The notes beneath the pieces were generated by a model. That model was given only the letters and a program-made list of their open reading frames with translations. It made no database searches and was not told the DNA's origin. A stretch of DNA of 35,951 bases from Ruminococcaceae bacterium UBA2857 (GTDB lineage Bacteria; Bacillota; Clostridia; Oscillospirales; Acutalibacteraceae). The stretch is taken from positions 48,673 through 84,623 of the forward strand of contig DEFH01000033.1 in NCBI GenBank assembly GCA_002350705.1, in the 5' to 3' direction. This document shows positions 14,711-23,135 of this stretch, piece after piece (position 1 is the first letter of the stretch; every line of letters starts with the position of its first letter). The translations under genes were made by a program, and so were the position numbers.

Positions 14711-15925
14711 TTATTTTACCTCCTCTATATCTTGTGAAACCATTGCTTTCGGTGCGACTTTGGCACCTGCACCGATTTTGAGGTTATCGCCCACAACGGC
14801 AATGCCCCATTCATCCTTATTTTCAATATCTTCCGGTCTTGCACCGACAACGGCATTTTTGCCGATGACAGTATTTTCGGAAACGATAGCATATCTTACA
14901 ACCGCACCCTCTTCAATGACACAGCCCGGCATGATAATCGAATCTTCTATCACTGCACCGGCTTTTACTACTACATTGGAGAAGAGAATCGAAAATTCCA
15001 AGTCACCGCTGATATTACAGCCGTCTCCTACCAGAGAGTTCTGTATTTTGGCACCCTCTCCGATATACTGCGGCGGTACAACAGGATTTCTGGAATAGAT
15101 TTTCCAAGACTCGTCTGTGAGGTCAAGCGGTACATTCGGATCAAGCAGATCCATATTGGCTTCCCAGAGACTGTCAATCGTTCCGACATCCTTCCAGTAG
15201 CCTTCAAACTGATAGGCAAACATTCTCTGACCGTCCTCCAGCATTCTCGGAAGGACGTTTTTACCAAAGTCATGCTCGGAACCTTCTTCTTCCTCATCCT
15301 GAATCAGGTATTTGCGGAGCTTGTTCCAGCTGAATACATAGATACCCATAGAAGCATTGGTACTTTTCGGATGCTTTGGTTTTTCTTCAAACTCATAGAT
15401 AGAGCCGTCGGGATTGGTATTCATGATACCGAAACGGGAAGCCTCGGCAAGAGGCACATCAATAACGGCAATCGTACAGTCCGCATTGTTTTCCTTGTGG
15501 AAAGCGATCATTTTGGAGTAATCCATTTTATAGATATGGTCACCGGAGAGGATGACAACATAATCGGGATTATATCTGTCGATATAGTTGATATTCTGAT
15601 AGATAGCATTGGCAGTACCTTTGTACCAGTCTGTACCCTTGATCTGCTGATAAGGGGAAAGTACGCTGACACCGCTGTTCATGCTGTCAAGATCCCATGG
15701 CTGACCGCTGCCGATGTACTCATTCAATACAAGGGGCTGATACTGTGTCAGAACACCGACTGCCTCAATACCGGAATTCACGCAGTTGGAAAGCGGAAAG
15801 TCAATAATACGGTACTTGCCGCCAAATGGCACGGCAGGCTTTGCGAGCTTTTGAGTAAGTACACCAAGTCTGCTGCCCTGTCCGCCGGCCAGCAGCATGG
15901 CTACTACTTCTTGCTTTGGATACAT
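14711..15925 (-). CDS. glgC: Glucose-1-phosphate adenylyltransferase catalytic subunit
   Basis: GlgC (404 aa) makes ADP-glucose from glucose-1-phosphate and ATP, the committed step of glycogen synthesis. It shows MLLAGGQGSRLGVLTQKLAKPAVPFGGKYRIIDF (nucleotide loop), WYKGTANAIYQN, the catalytic VVILSGDHIYKMDY, FEEKPK, YWKDVGTIDSLWEAN, and hexapeptide repeats in the last 100 residues. The start at ATG 15925 is set by AAAGGAGGACATTCGTT; a longer frame to 15997 runs into the intergenic hairpin. It forms the enzyme with GlgD, encoded immediately downstream. Confidence 0.96.
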   Translation of the reverse strand: MYPKQEVVAMLLAGGQGSRLGVLTQKLAKPAVPFGGKYRIIDFPLSNCVNSGIEAVGVLTQYQPLVLNEYIGSGQPWDLDSMNSGVSVLSPYQQIKGTDWYKGTANAIYQNINYIDRYNPDYVVILSGDHIYKMDYSKMIAFHKENNADCTIAVIDVPLAEASRFGIMNTNPDGSIYEFEEKPKHPKSTNASMGIYVFSWNKLRKYLIQDEEEEGSEHDFGKNVLPRMLEDGQRMFAYQFEGYWKDVGTIDSLWEANMDLLDPNVPLDLTDESWKIYSRNPVVPPQYIGEGAKIQNSLVGDGCNISGDLEFSILFSNVVVKAGAVIEDSIIMPGCVIEEGAVVRYAIVSENTVIGKNAVVGARPEDIENKDEWGIAVVGDNLKIGAGAKVAPKAMVSQDIEEVK

Positions 15926-15977
15926 AACGAATGTCCTCCTTTTGATAAAAAACAATTTTGATAATTTTTTTATTTTC

Positions 15978-16007
15978 ACAGCAGTCCGCTCTGCCACGGA
16001 CTGCTGT
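15978..16007 (-). promoter_or_regulatory. Perfect hairpin between glgB and glgC without a U-tract
   Basis: An 11-bp perfect stem (ACAGCAGTCCG at 15978-15988 with CGGACTGCTGT at 15997-16007, eight-base loop) follows the glgB stop by 11 bases. No T-run follows on either strand, so it is not a standard terminator. It may protect the upstream mRNA 3' end or set the glgB/glgC ratio through processing. Confidence 0.6.
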
Positions 16008-16018
16008 TATCAATACAT

Positions 16019-18121
16019 TTATTCTTCCTGGGTTTTTGCCTTTTTGGTTGATTTTCTGGTTGTTTTTTTCTTGGGCTTTTCTTCCTCAGCCGTTACAACA
16101 GGCTCTGCTGTTGTGTCAGCCACATCTGCTTTTTTGGTTGTTTTCTTTTTGGTTGTTTTTTTCTTGGCAGTGGTTTCCGCACCTGCTTCGTCTGTCTTTT
16201 TAGGCTTTCTCTTCGGCTTTTTGCGGATACACTTGAAGTACATCACAGACATTGGCGGAAGTGTCAGGGAAATTGACTGTTCAAAGCCGTGCATTGCCAC
16301 TTCATCGGAAACAATCGCTGTACCGTTAGAGATACCCGAACCGCCGAATTCCGACCATTCCGTGTTGAAAACTTCGCTGTAAGTGCCGTCTACCGGTACA
16401 CCGATACGATAATTTTCTCTGAGCATTGGCTGGAAGTTGCAGACGACAATAATTTCCTTACCCTTCTTGTCGATTCTGCGGAAAGAGATAACACTTTGTG
16501 TATAGTCGTCATTGGATATCCATGAGAAGCCTTCCCATGAATAGTCAACCTCCCACAGAGGACTGTTTTCAATATAGAAATGGTTCACAGCCTTGAAGAA
16601 GTTTTTCAGATCGTTGTGTGCAGGATATTCCAGCAGCAGCCAATCCAGTTCGGACGCATAGTCCCACTCCTTGAACTGACCGAACTCCGTACCCATGAAC
16701 GTCAGTTTTTTGCCGGGGTGTGCCATCATGTATGCGATAAATGTTCTCACGCCTTTGAACTTCAGTTCATAGTTGCCGGGCATTTTATTGATAAGGGATG
16801 CTTTTCCGTATACAACCTCGTCATGTGAAATCGGCAGAATAAAGTTTTCGGAGAATGCATAGAAGAACGAGAATGTCAGATTGTCATGATTAAATGGTCT
16901 GTAAAGCGGATCGAGGGAAATATAATGGAGCATATCATTCATCCAGCCCATATTCCACTTATAGTTGAATCCCAGACCGCCCATATATGTAGGTTTGGAA
17001 ACATTCGCCCATGCCGTAGACTCTTCTGCAATCATCAGTACCTGCGGATAATATTTGAAAGCCGCTTCATTGAGCTTATGGAGGAACGCAACCGCTTCCA
17101 GATTATCCTTACCGCCAAATTTATTGGGAACCCATTCACCGTCACGTCTGCTGTAATCGAGGTACAGCATGGAGGCAACAGCATCGACACGCAGTCCGTC
17201 AATGTGATAATAATCCATCCAGAAAATTGCACTGGATATCAGGAAACTGACAACTTCATTTCTGCCGTAGTCAAATACCAGTGTACCCCAGTCCTTGTGT
17301 TCACCCTTGCGGGGATCGGCATACTCATAGCAGGGAGTTCCGTCAAAACGTGCCAGACCGTGAGCATCTCTCGGGAAGTGAGCCGGTACCCAGTCCATGA
17401 TAACGGAGATTCCTGCCTGATGGCACTTATCCACGAAGTCCATGAAATCCCATGGACTGCCATATCTGGATGTAATGGCAAAATAGCCTGTTACCTGATA
17501 GCCCCATGACGCATCAAACGGATATTCTGTTACAGGCATCAATTCAATATGTGTATAGCCCATATCTTTGACATAGGGAATCAGTTCATCAGCCAGCTTG
17601 CTGTAAGAAAAATAATTACCGTCCTTGTATTTTCTCCATGAACCTGCATGGATTTCATAGATATTCATCGGACTGCTGTAGGATTCATGTTCCGCCTTGG
17701 TTTTCTGCCATTTCTGGTCATGCCACTCGTAGCCGTCGAGATCGACAAATACAGATGCATTATTGGGACGTGTCTCATAGTGATAAGCATACGGATCCGA
17801 CTTCATCACGCAGACATCATCAAATGTTTCAATACTGTACTTGTAAATCGCATAAGTATCTACAATATCGGCAATAAAACATTCCCAAACGCCTCCGTCA
17901 GAAATTCTGTTCATTCTGTGGACATTGCGATCCCAGTTGTTGAAAGTTCCGACAACCGAAACGGTTTTGGCATTTGGTGCCCATGTTCTGAACATCACGC
18001 CATCCACGCCGTCACGGTGTTCCTTGTGGGCACCGAGATATTTGTAAGCATGATAATGCTCACCGCTGTGAAACAGATCAAGATCAGAACGCTCATTCAA
18101 TCCATCATTGCCAAGCTGCAT
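16019..18121 (-). CDS. glgB: 1,4-alpha-glucan branching enzyme with a lysine-rich C-terminal tail
   Basis: GlgB (700 aa, GH13) introduces alpha-1,6 branches into glycogen. It has an N-terminal CBM48 (GVMFRTWAPNAKTVSVVGTFNNWD), the GH13 regions DWVPAHF, GLRVDAVASMLY (Asp nucleophile), MIAEESTAW (Glu acid/base) and PISHDEVVYGK, and a beta domain ending LPPMSVMYFK near residue 629. After that comes a tail of about 70 residues (630-700), roughly a third lysine, with KKTTKKKTTKK-type repeats and an acidic TAEEE break, like a histone H1 tail; I do not know this from standard branching enzymes. The ATG at 18121 follows AAGGAG by nine bases. It is the first gene of the glycogen operon, with a clear promoter. 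Confidence 0.95.
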   Translation of the reverse strand: MQLGNDGLNERSDLDLFHSGEHYHAYKYLGAHKEHRDGVDGVMFRTWAPNAKTVSVVGTFNNWDRNVHRMNRISDGGVWECFIADIVDTYAIYKYSIETFDDVCVMKSDPYAYHYETRPNNASVFVDLDGYEWHDQKWQKTKAEHESYSSPMNIYEIHAGSWRKYKDGNYFSYSKLADELIPYVKDMGYTHIELMPVTEYPFDASWGYQVTGYFAITSRYGSPWDFMDFVDKCHQAGISVIMDWVPAHFPRDAHGLARFDGTPCYEYADPRKGEHKDWGTLVFDYGRNEVVSFLISSAIFWMDYYHIDGLRVDAVASMLYLDYSRRDGEWVPNKFGGKDNLEAVAFLHKLNEAAFKYYPQVLMIAEESTAWANVSKPTYMGGLGFNYKWNMGWMNDMLHYISLDPLYRPFNHDNLTFSFFYAFSENFILPISHDEVVYGKASLINKMPGNYELKFKGVRTFIAYMMAHPGKKLTFMGTEFGQFKEWDYASELDWLLLEYPAHNDLKNFFKAVNHFYIENSPLWEVDYSWEGFSWISNDDYTQSVISFRRIDKKGKEIIVVCNFQPMLRENYRIGVPVDGTYSEVFNTEWSEFGGSGISNGTAIVSDEVAMHGFEQSISLTLPPMSVMYFKCIRKKPKRKPKKTDEAGAETTAKKKTTKKKTTKKADVADTTAEPVVTAEEEKPKKKTTRKSTKKAKTQEE

Positions 18122-18165
18122 ATATAACAACTCCTTTATACAAAAACTTCTATTTATATACTTAT

Positions 18166-18194
18166 ATAATAGCTTAATTTTGGATAAATTTCAA
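18166..18194 (-). promoter_or_regulatory. Sigma-A promoter of the glgBCDA operon
   Basis: Minus strand TTGAAA (18189-18194), a 17-bp spacer, TATTAT (18166-18171), 45 bases before the glgB ATG. The remaining upstream bases to 18347 show no gene. Confidence 0.78.
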
Positions 18195-18347
18195 GTGTTT
18201 TTGAAATACTTTTTATGAAATATTGTTAATTTTTTAAATATTTTTTCTTTTCAGGAACGATTGTAACATTTTGACCGAAAATCAGCAATTTATCGTAACA
18301 TATTCATGGTGTCGAAAATACGCAAATTTCGTTATCTTTCTCCAGGC

Positions 18348-18381
18348 AAAAAAAGGAAGAAACCTTTTCAGATTTCTTCCT
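18348..18381 (-). terminator. Intrinsic terminator of the NlpC/P60 gene
   Basis: Minus strand AGGAAGAAA pairs perfectly with TTTCTTCCT over a ten-base loop and is followed by TTTTTTT, 12 bases after the stop codon. Confidence 0.88.
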
Positions 18382-18392
18382 CAATCAGTATA

Positions 18393-20459
18393 TTATTTAT
18401 TTTTCTGAGCGGCCTTGCTTTTTCTTTTGAGACCTTTGGTAAAGATAATCATCAGAGCAGAGGCTCCCACAAATACTGCACTCAATGTAATGGTGGATTG
18501 TACGGGATCCGTATCAGCGGTAGCCTGATCATTCAGAGAAAGCTCAATGCTTCTGCTGTCAGCGATACCGGCAAGAGCATCATCTGTGATGGTAGCTGTT
18601 TTCAGAATCAGTTCTTCACCGACATGAGTTGTTTGTCTCTGAGCTTCGGCTTTGATAAGGTTCTGTGTTGCCTCGTCAGCATTGCCTGTGACATCCATAT
18701 CATTGTCACTCTGGAATTTCTCAACGGCTGCTACAACGGTATTACTGTAGACGCCTGAGGTTTTGCCGTCATAATATTTCAGAGCTGCCAGTCTGGACTG
18801 GAGCTGTGCAATATCATCGCCTGCATAGCCATATTTGAGAACGTCATAGTCAGGGGATCTGACTGCTTTGTCGGAATAAAGGACTTCCAGCTGTTCGGGT
18901 GTCAGCAAATCGGTTTCTTTCAAGCCGGACGCTTTCTGATAAGCATGAACGGCTTCCAGCGTTGCATCATCAAACTTTTCACTGACGATACCGGAAAGAT
19001 AACGCAGTTCAATCAATCTTTTCTGCAATTTGGTAATCATGGCACCGCTGCTGCCGTAAACAGCACTTCCGGCATTAGGATTTTTCTTTGCCTTGCTGCT
19101 GAAAATACTCAGCTGTGTATCGACATCTGCAATGCCTGTTACTTTCATTTCATTGTCTTTCTGGAACTGTCTGACGGCACTGGCTGTCAGTTCTCCATAG
19201 AAACCGGTTACATCATCATAGTAATATTTCAGTTCTACGAGTCTGGTCTGAAGTGCTGTGACAGGGATTGTCAGTCCTTCATCAAAGGAACCGTTTTTCA
19301 GAATACTGAAATTGGATTCCACTTTGTTGGATTTCAGTGTCTTGTTGGTCTTGTCGTCAACTTGACCTGTCACTTCGAGGTCATTTCTGCTCTGAAACAG
19401 CTTCACAGCATTGACTGTTGTTTCACCGTAATAACCGTCTGCTTTTTCCTGAAGATAACCAAGCTCATACAGTCTTGTCTGGATAGAAGAAACCGTTTTG
19501 CTTGTTTCGTCATCCTCATAGCCGTATTCTGCAATAATTTCAATGATTGTTTCAGGCTCTTTTTCAGGTTCTTCCTTTTTTGCTTCTGCCTTGGATTCCT
19601 CTTTTTTGGATTCTTCCTTTTTAGATTCCTCTTTGCTCGATTCTTCCTTTTTGGACTCTTCCTTGCTGGGTTCAACACTCGGCTCTTCCGCAACGCTCGG
19701 CTCCGGCTGCGGTTCCGGCTCAATGCTCGGCTCCGGTTCATAGGATGCTTCCTGCTGAGCGTTTGTATCGCCGTAGTAATCATTGTAAGTTTCCGTATAA
19801 ACAGGCTCTTCATAGTAATTCACAGGCTGTTCTCTGATGGCATCGGAATAGTCTGTTGCTTCATAGGCACTGTCAGGCGGTGCGATATTGGATACGCCCG
19901 CTCCGTCAAAGGTATAAACCACACCGTCCAGTTCTCTGGAAGTATTCACGAGATACTCACCGTTTTCATAGTAGAAGGATTCACCGTTGAGAAGTACCCA
20001 ACCCTGATAGGGATAAGATACGCCTGCAATTTTAAACCACTCTACCCATGAACCGCTGTTCAGATTATGATAAGCAATGCCGTATTGAGGACTTTGGGCA
20101 TCTATGACCATGCCCGAACCTACATATACGCCTACGTGACCGGGATGATGGAGACCGAGGCCATGAATGTTCGGAACACCATTGTATACATATCCCCATT
20201 CACTGGACGCAGACAGCATATCTGTTCTGATACCGCCCACACCGTTGTAGCTCCAGATCAGTCCGGAACAGTCTACTGCTCCGTATGAGGAGGCTCCCCA
20301 TACATAGCTCCAGCACTCTCTGTAGGCTGTGAAACAGTGGGCACACAAACCGATATTGGAACTTGTCTGAGCGGAGGCAGGAGTTGTTCCTATTACCATT
20401 GTAAGAAGTGCGATAGTCAGGCTTAAAAAGATTACCAGACACTTTTTTACGATTTTCAT
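18393..20459 (-). CDS. Secreted NlpC/P60 peptidase with four peptidoglycan-binding repeats
   Basis: The 688-residue product is probably a cell-wall endopeptidase acting on peptide stems. It has a signal peptide (about 1-30, ending PASA), an NlpC/P60 domain with catalytic Cys64 (AVDCSGL) and His108 (HPGHVGVYVG), an acidic Pro/Glu linker (about 205-265) and a KKEES/SKEES repeat region (about 265-305). Four PG_binding_1 modules follow, each with an xLQxRLxxLxY...AVxxFQxxNxxxVTG pattern, the third being the most divergent (AYQKASGL). A transmembrane segment close to the C-terminus (STITLSAVFVGASALMIIF) with a KGLKRKSK tail suggests it stays in the membrane while gripping the wall. GGGAG precedes the ATG. 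It is monocistronic. Confidence 0.92.
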   Translation of the reverse strand: MKIVKKCLVIFLSLTIALLTMVIGTTPASAQTSSNIGLCAHCFTAYRECWSYVWGASSYGAVDCSGLIWSYNGVGGIRTDMLSASSEWGYVYNGVPNIHGLGLHHPGHVGVYVGSGMVIDAQSPQYGIAYHNLNSGSWVEWFKIAGVSYPYQGWVLLNGESFYYENGEYLVNTSRELDGVVYTFDGAGVSNIAPPDSAYEATDYSDAIREQPVNYYEEPVYTETYNDYYGDTNAQQEASYEPEPSIEPEPQPEPSVAEEPSVEPSKEESKKEESSKEESKKEESKKEESKAEAKKEEPEKEPETIIEIIAEYGYEDDETSKTVSSIQTRLYELGYLQEKADGYYGETTVNAVKLFQSRNDLEVTGQVDDKTNKTLKSNKVESNFSILKNGSFDEGLTIPVTALQTRLVELKYYYDDVTGFYGELTASAVRQFQKDNEMKVTGIADVDTQLSIFSSKAKKNPNAGSAVYGSSGAMITKLQKRLIELRYLSGIVSEKFDDATLEAVHAYQKASGLKETDLLTPEQLEVLYSDKAVRSPDYDVLKYGYAGDDIAQLQSRLAALKYYDGKTSGVYSNTVVAAVEKFQSDNDMDVTGNADEATQNLIKAEAQRQTTHVGEELILKTATITDDALAGIADSRSIELSLNDQATADTDPVQSTITLSAVFVGASALMIIFTKGLKRKSKAAQKNK
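19569..19675. repeat. In-frame KKEES-coding tandem repeat
   Basis: Degenerate repeats of about 15 bases (GATTCTTCCTTTTTG type on the plus strand) encode the lysine/glutamate/serine linker of the NlpC/P60 protein. The copy number is likely to vary between strains. Confidence 0.7.
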
Positions 20460-20703
20460 TTGAAAAGCTCCCTTCGTTTCTTGCGATAAAACGTTTTTTG
20501 ATTTACAATTTTTTAACTATACTGGAAAAAGATTTCAAATTTGTAACAAATCCTTACTGATAATAACATCATCTGTTACAAAAATCAAGTGTTTTTTCGT
20601 ATTTTACATAAATTTATGGTAATATTCGGCATTTTGCACAAAACCTTCCCCTGAAGTTCTTCAAGTTCTCAATTATGACGGTGTTTATCCTGCAAAATGG
20701 GAA
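20460..20703. other. Intergenic region between the divergent NlpC/P60 and ddl genes
   Basis: No gene is seen here. The stretch is A/T-rich and holds a 13-bp palindrome ATTTGTAACAAAT (20539-20551), which resembles the ATTTGTACAAAT sites near 11.5 kb, plus a TGTTACAAA copy at 20575. No convincing -35/-10 pair was found for the NlpC/P60 gene; TATAGT at about 20517-20522 is the nearest -10-like string. Confidence 0.4.
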
Positions 20704-20732
20704 TTGCATGAAAATAAAATCTGTGATATGAT
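20704..20732 (+). promoter_or_regulatory. Sigma-A promoter of the ddl operon
   Basis: TTGCAT (20704-20709), a 17-bp spacer and TATGAT (20727-20732) with an extended TGA. It shares the 14-mer CTGTGATATGATAA with the promoter at 1078-1106. Confidence 0.75.
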
Positions 20733-20779
20733 AATAAAATGCAATAAGATGTATATTATTTTTTCAGGAGAGGATATTT

Positions 20780-21844
20780 ATGGAGAAAAAACGTGTTGCC
20801 GTCATCTTTGGCGGACAGTCTTCCGAACATGAAATTTCAAGAGTTTCTGCGGCTTATGTTATCAACCAGATTCCCGCTGACAAATACGAGGTTCTTATGA
20901 TAGGCATTACCAGGCAGGGCAGATGGCTGCTTTACTCAGGCGGTACTGATGCCATCAAGGACGGTTCCTGGGAAAACGACACCAACAATAAAGCGGCATT
21001 CATTGCACCGGATTCCTCTATCAAAGGTCTGGTCGTCATCACAGAGGGCTGCTGCAAGATTATCAAATTAGATGCCGTATTCCCTGTCATGCACGGCAAA
21101 AACGGTGAAGACGGTACCATTCAGGGCTTGCTGGAACTTGCCGGACTTCCTTATGTGGGCTGCGGCGTGCTTGCTTCAGCCGACTGTATGGACAAAATTG
21201 TTGCCAATACCATTTTTGAAAGCCTTGGCATTGATCAGGCTGCTTTTACCTGGTGCTATGCAAGCGACTATACCAAAAATCCCGAACAGTGCATTGCTGA
21301 CATTGAAGCAAAGCTCCCCTATCCGATTTTTGTCAAGCCGTCCAATGCCGGTTCTTCTGTGGGTATCAGCAAAGCTGCCGACCGTGAGGCTCTCAAAAAA
21401 GCCATTGCTGTCGCCGCCAAAGAAGATGACCGCATTTTGTTTGAAGAGACCATCACAGGAAAAGAAGTGGAGTGTGCCGTTCTCGGCAATGATGAGCCTG
21501 TCGCCTCCATTGCAGGCGAAATCGCTCCTGCCAGCGAATTCTATGATTATGATGCCAAATATAACAATGCTGCTTCACAGCTTTTCATTCCTGCCCGCAT
21601 CAGTGAAGAAATCATGTCAAAAGTCCGTTCCAATGCTGTCAGGGCGTATCGTGCCATTGGCTGTACCGGTCTTTCCAGAGTGGATTTCTTTGTCACGGCT
21701 GACGGACGTGTCCTGCTCAATGAAATCAATACTCTGCCGGGCTTTACCTCTATCAGTATGTATCCCAAACTCATGGCTGCCTCTGATGTCAACGGCAGCG
21801 AACTGGTCGAAAAACTGATCCATCTTGCATTTGAAAGGTCGTAA
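20780..21844 (+). CDS. ddl: D-alanine--D-alanine ligase
   Basis: Ddl (354 aa) joins two D-alanines with ATP for the peptidoglycan precursor. It shows the N-terminal VAVIFGGQSSEHEIS, MHGKNGEDGTIQG, the ATP-grasp lysine region PIFVKPSNAGSSVGISK, the omega loop EFYDYDAKY and the metal-binding LLNEINTLPGFTSISMYPKL. The omega loop is of the normal D-Ala-D-Ala type rather than the VanA D-lactate type. AGGAGAGG precedes the ATG. The gene leads a tight operon with murI four bases on, so two steps of wall precursor supply are made together. Confidence 0.96.
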   Translation: MEKKRVAVIFGGQSSEHEISRVSAAYVINQIPADKYEVLMIGITRQGRWLLYSGGTDAIKDGSWENDTNNKAAFIAPDSSIKGLVVITEGCCKIIKLDAVFPVMHGKNGEDGTIQGLLELAGLPYVGCGVLASADCMDKIVANTIFESLGIDQAAFTWCYASDYTKNPEQCIADIEAKLPYPIFVKPSNAGSSVGISKAADREALKKAIAVAAKEDDRILFEETITGKEVECAVLGNDEPVASIAGEIAPASEFYDYDAKYNNAASQLFIPARISEEIMSKVRSNAVRAYRAIGCTGLSRVDFFVTADGRVLLNEINTLPGFTSISMYPKLMAASDVNGSELVEKLIHLAFERS

Positions 21845-21848
21845 TGCC

Positions 21849-22652
21849 ATGTCTGACAATGCTATCGGAATTTTTGATTCGGGACTGGGAGGGCTGACTG
21901 CCGTTAAAGAGCTTGTAAAAGTTCTCCCGCATGAAAATATCGTCTATTTCGGAGATACCGCCCGTGTTCCTTACGGCAACCGCAGCAAACGCACCATTAT
22001 CCGCTATGCCGAACAGGACGCTTCCTTTCTTCTGTCAAAGGGCGTCAAAATGATTATTGCTGCCTGCGGCACTGTCAGTTCTGTTGCCACAGGGTTATGC
22101 GATACACTGCCCGTACCGTTCACGGGAGTTGTCAACCCCACGGCTGCCGCTGCCGTCAGGGCTACCAAAAACGGCATTATCGGTGTGATCGGCACTTCCG
22201 CCACCGTCAACAGCGAATCCTACAAAAAAGCCATTCTTGCTCAGGACGAACGTCTCAGCGTTTATCAGCAGAAATGTCCCTTGTTTGTATCGCTGGTCGA
22301 AAACGGATTTCTTTCGGAAGAGGATCCCATTGTGCAGCTTGTTGTGGAAAGGTATCTCCGACAACTGAAAGAAAAAAAGATTGATACACTCATTCTCGGC
22401 TGTACACACTTCCCTATCATTGCACAAGCCATCCAGAATTATCTCGGTGACAATGTCACTCTTATTGACTCCGGCAGGGAAACCGCTCTTTATGCCGCTG
22501 ATGTTCTCACACAGAAAAAACTGCTCAATAAAAACGATTCGCATGGAAATTGTACCTACTATGTCAGCGATACTGTGGACGACTTTAAACGCACTGCACA
22601 GATTTTTCTCGGTCAGGCTGTCATAGATGATGTCTATCACATAACCCTGTAA
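21849..22652 (+). CDS. murI: Glutamate racemase
   Basis: MurI (267 aa) makes D-glutamate for peptidoglycan. N-terminal IGIFDSGLGGLTAVKEL, VYFGDTARVPYG, and the two catalytic cysteines are visible: Cys73 in AACGTVSS and Cys185 in LGCTHFP. The first motif is usually ACNT; a Gly replaces the Asn here, which I believe is a clade variant rather than a defect. The ATG at 21849 is in frame and starts four bases after the ddl stop, with GAAAGG about 11 bases before it, so translation is probably coupled. Confidence 0.95.
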   Translation: MSDNAIGIFDSGLGGLTAVKELVKVLPHENIVYFGDTARVPYGNRSKRTIIRYAEQDASFLLSKGVKMIIAACGTVSSVATGLCDTLPVPFTGVVNPTAAAAVRATKNGIIGVIGTSATVNSESYKKAILAQDERLSVYQQKCPLFVSLVENGFLSEEDPIVQLVVERYLRQLKEKKIDTLILGCTHFPIIAQAIQNYLGDNVTLIDSGRETALYAADVLTQKKLLNKNDSHGNCTYYVSDTVDDFKRTAQIFLGQAVIDDVYHITL

Positions 22653-22670
22653 CTGCAAAAGGAGTAGAAA

Positions 22671-23135
22671 ATGAAAGAAAATTACATTCTCTCTGTCAGA
22701 GGAAAACAGACTGTTGAAGGCCAGTCCGATAACATTGACCTGAAAACCCGTGCTGCCTATATGACCAAAAACGGCAGCCGCTATATTTCCTACACGGAAT
22801 ATGATATGAACAATCCCAAACAGCATTACAGAACAACTGTCAAAGTATCGCCCGACAATGTTGTCACTGTGATGAAAGGCGGCACCGAAAGTCATAATCT
22901 GATACTGGAAAAAGGTGTCCGTCACAAATGCCAGTATATTACCAGCTTTGGCATGATTTCTCTGGGTGTCTTTACCGACAGCGTCAACATCGATCTTGAC
23001 GACAAGGGCGGAGAAATCAGAGTCCATTATCTTATCGACGTTCAGTCGGAACTTGCAAGTTCCAACGAACTTATTATCAATATCAAGGAGGCTGACAGCC
23101 ATGTCGACTGCCATTCAGACAATCAATCATCTTAA
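22671..23135 (+). CDS. DUF1934 protein (YwiB-like)
   Basis: The 154-residue product fits DUF1934, a small calycin-like beta-barrel family: VRGKQTVEGQSDNIDLKTRA, YISYTEYDMNNP, TVKVSPDNVVTVMKGG and ILEKGVRHKCQYITSFGMISLGVFT. The biochemical role is unknown. Family members often lie beside argS in Firmicutes, as here. AAAGGAG precedes the ATG. The 3' end overlaps argS by 35 bases, and its last dozen residues (ADSHVDCHSDNQSS) are encoded in that overlap. Confidence 0.85.
   Translation: MKENYILSVRGKQTVEGQSDNIDLKTRAAYMTKNGSRYISYTEYDMNNPKQHYRTTVKVSPDNVVTVMKGGTESHNLILEKGVRHKCQYITSFGMISLGVFTDSVNIDLDDKGGEIRVHYLIDVQSELASSNELIINIKEADSHVDCHSDNQSS

Noticed and set aside
19569..19675. Short repeated units that might suggest a CRISPR array
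   Set aside because: The repeats are contiguous, in frame and code for a KKEES linker. There are no spacers and no cas genes.
18945..20051. A 368-codon plus-strand frame opposite the NlpC/P60 gene, rich in Phe and Leu
   Set aside because: The Phe/Leu runs are simply the complement of the Lys/Glu repeat linker. It is not a membrane protein gene.
20521..20585. WalR-like TGTAA half-sites upstream of the NlpC/P60 gene
   Set aside because: The half-sites do not have the direct-repeat spacing of five bases required (six is the closest), so a WalR box is not supported. The palindrome reading is kept instead.
20640..20760. A protein-like stretch in one frame (VLQVLNYDGVYPAKWEL) before ddl, possibly a gene remnant
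   Set aside because: No start, no ribosome site and it overlaps the ddl promoter. It is probably chance.
21849..22652. MurI as inactive because the first cysteine motif reads ACGT instead of ACNT
   Set aside because: Both catalytic cysteines and all other motifs are present. The Gly looks like a clade variant, and the gene is in an intact wall-precursor operon.
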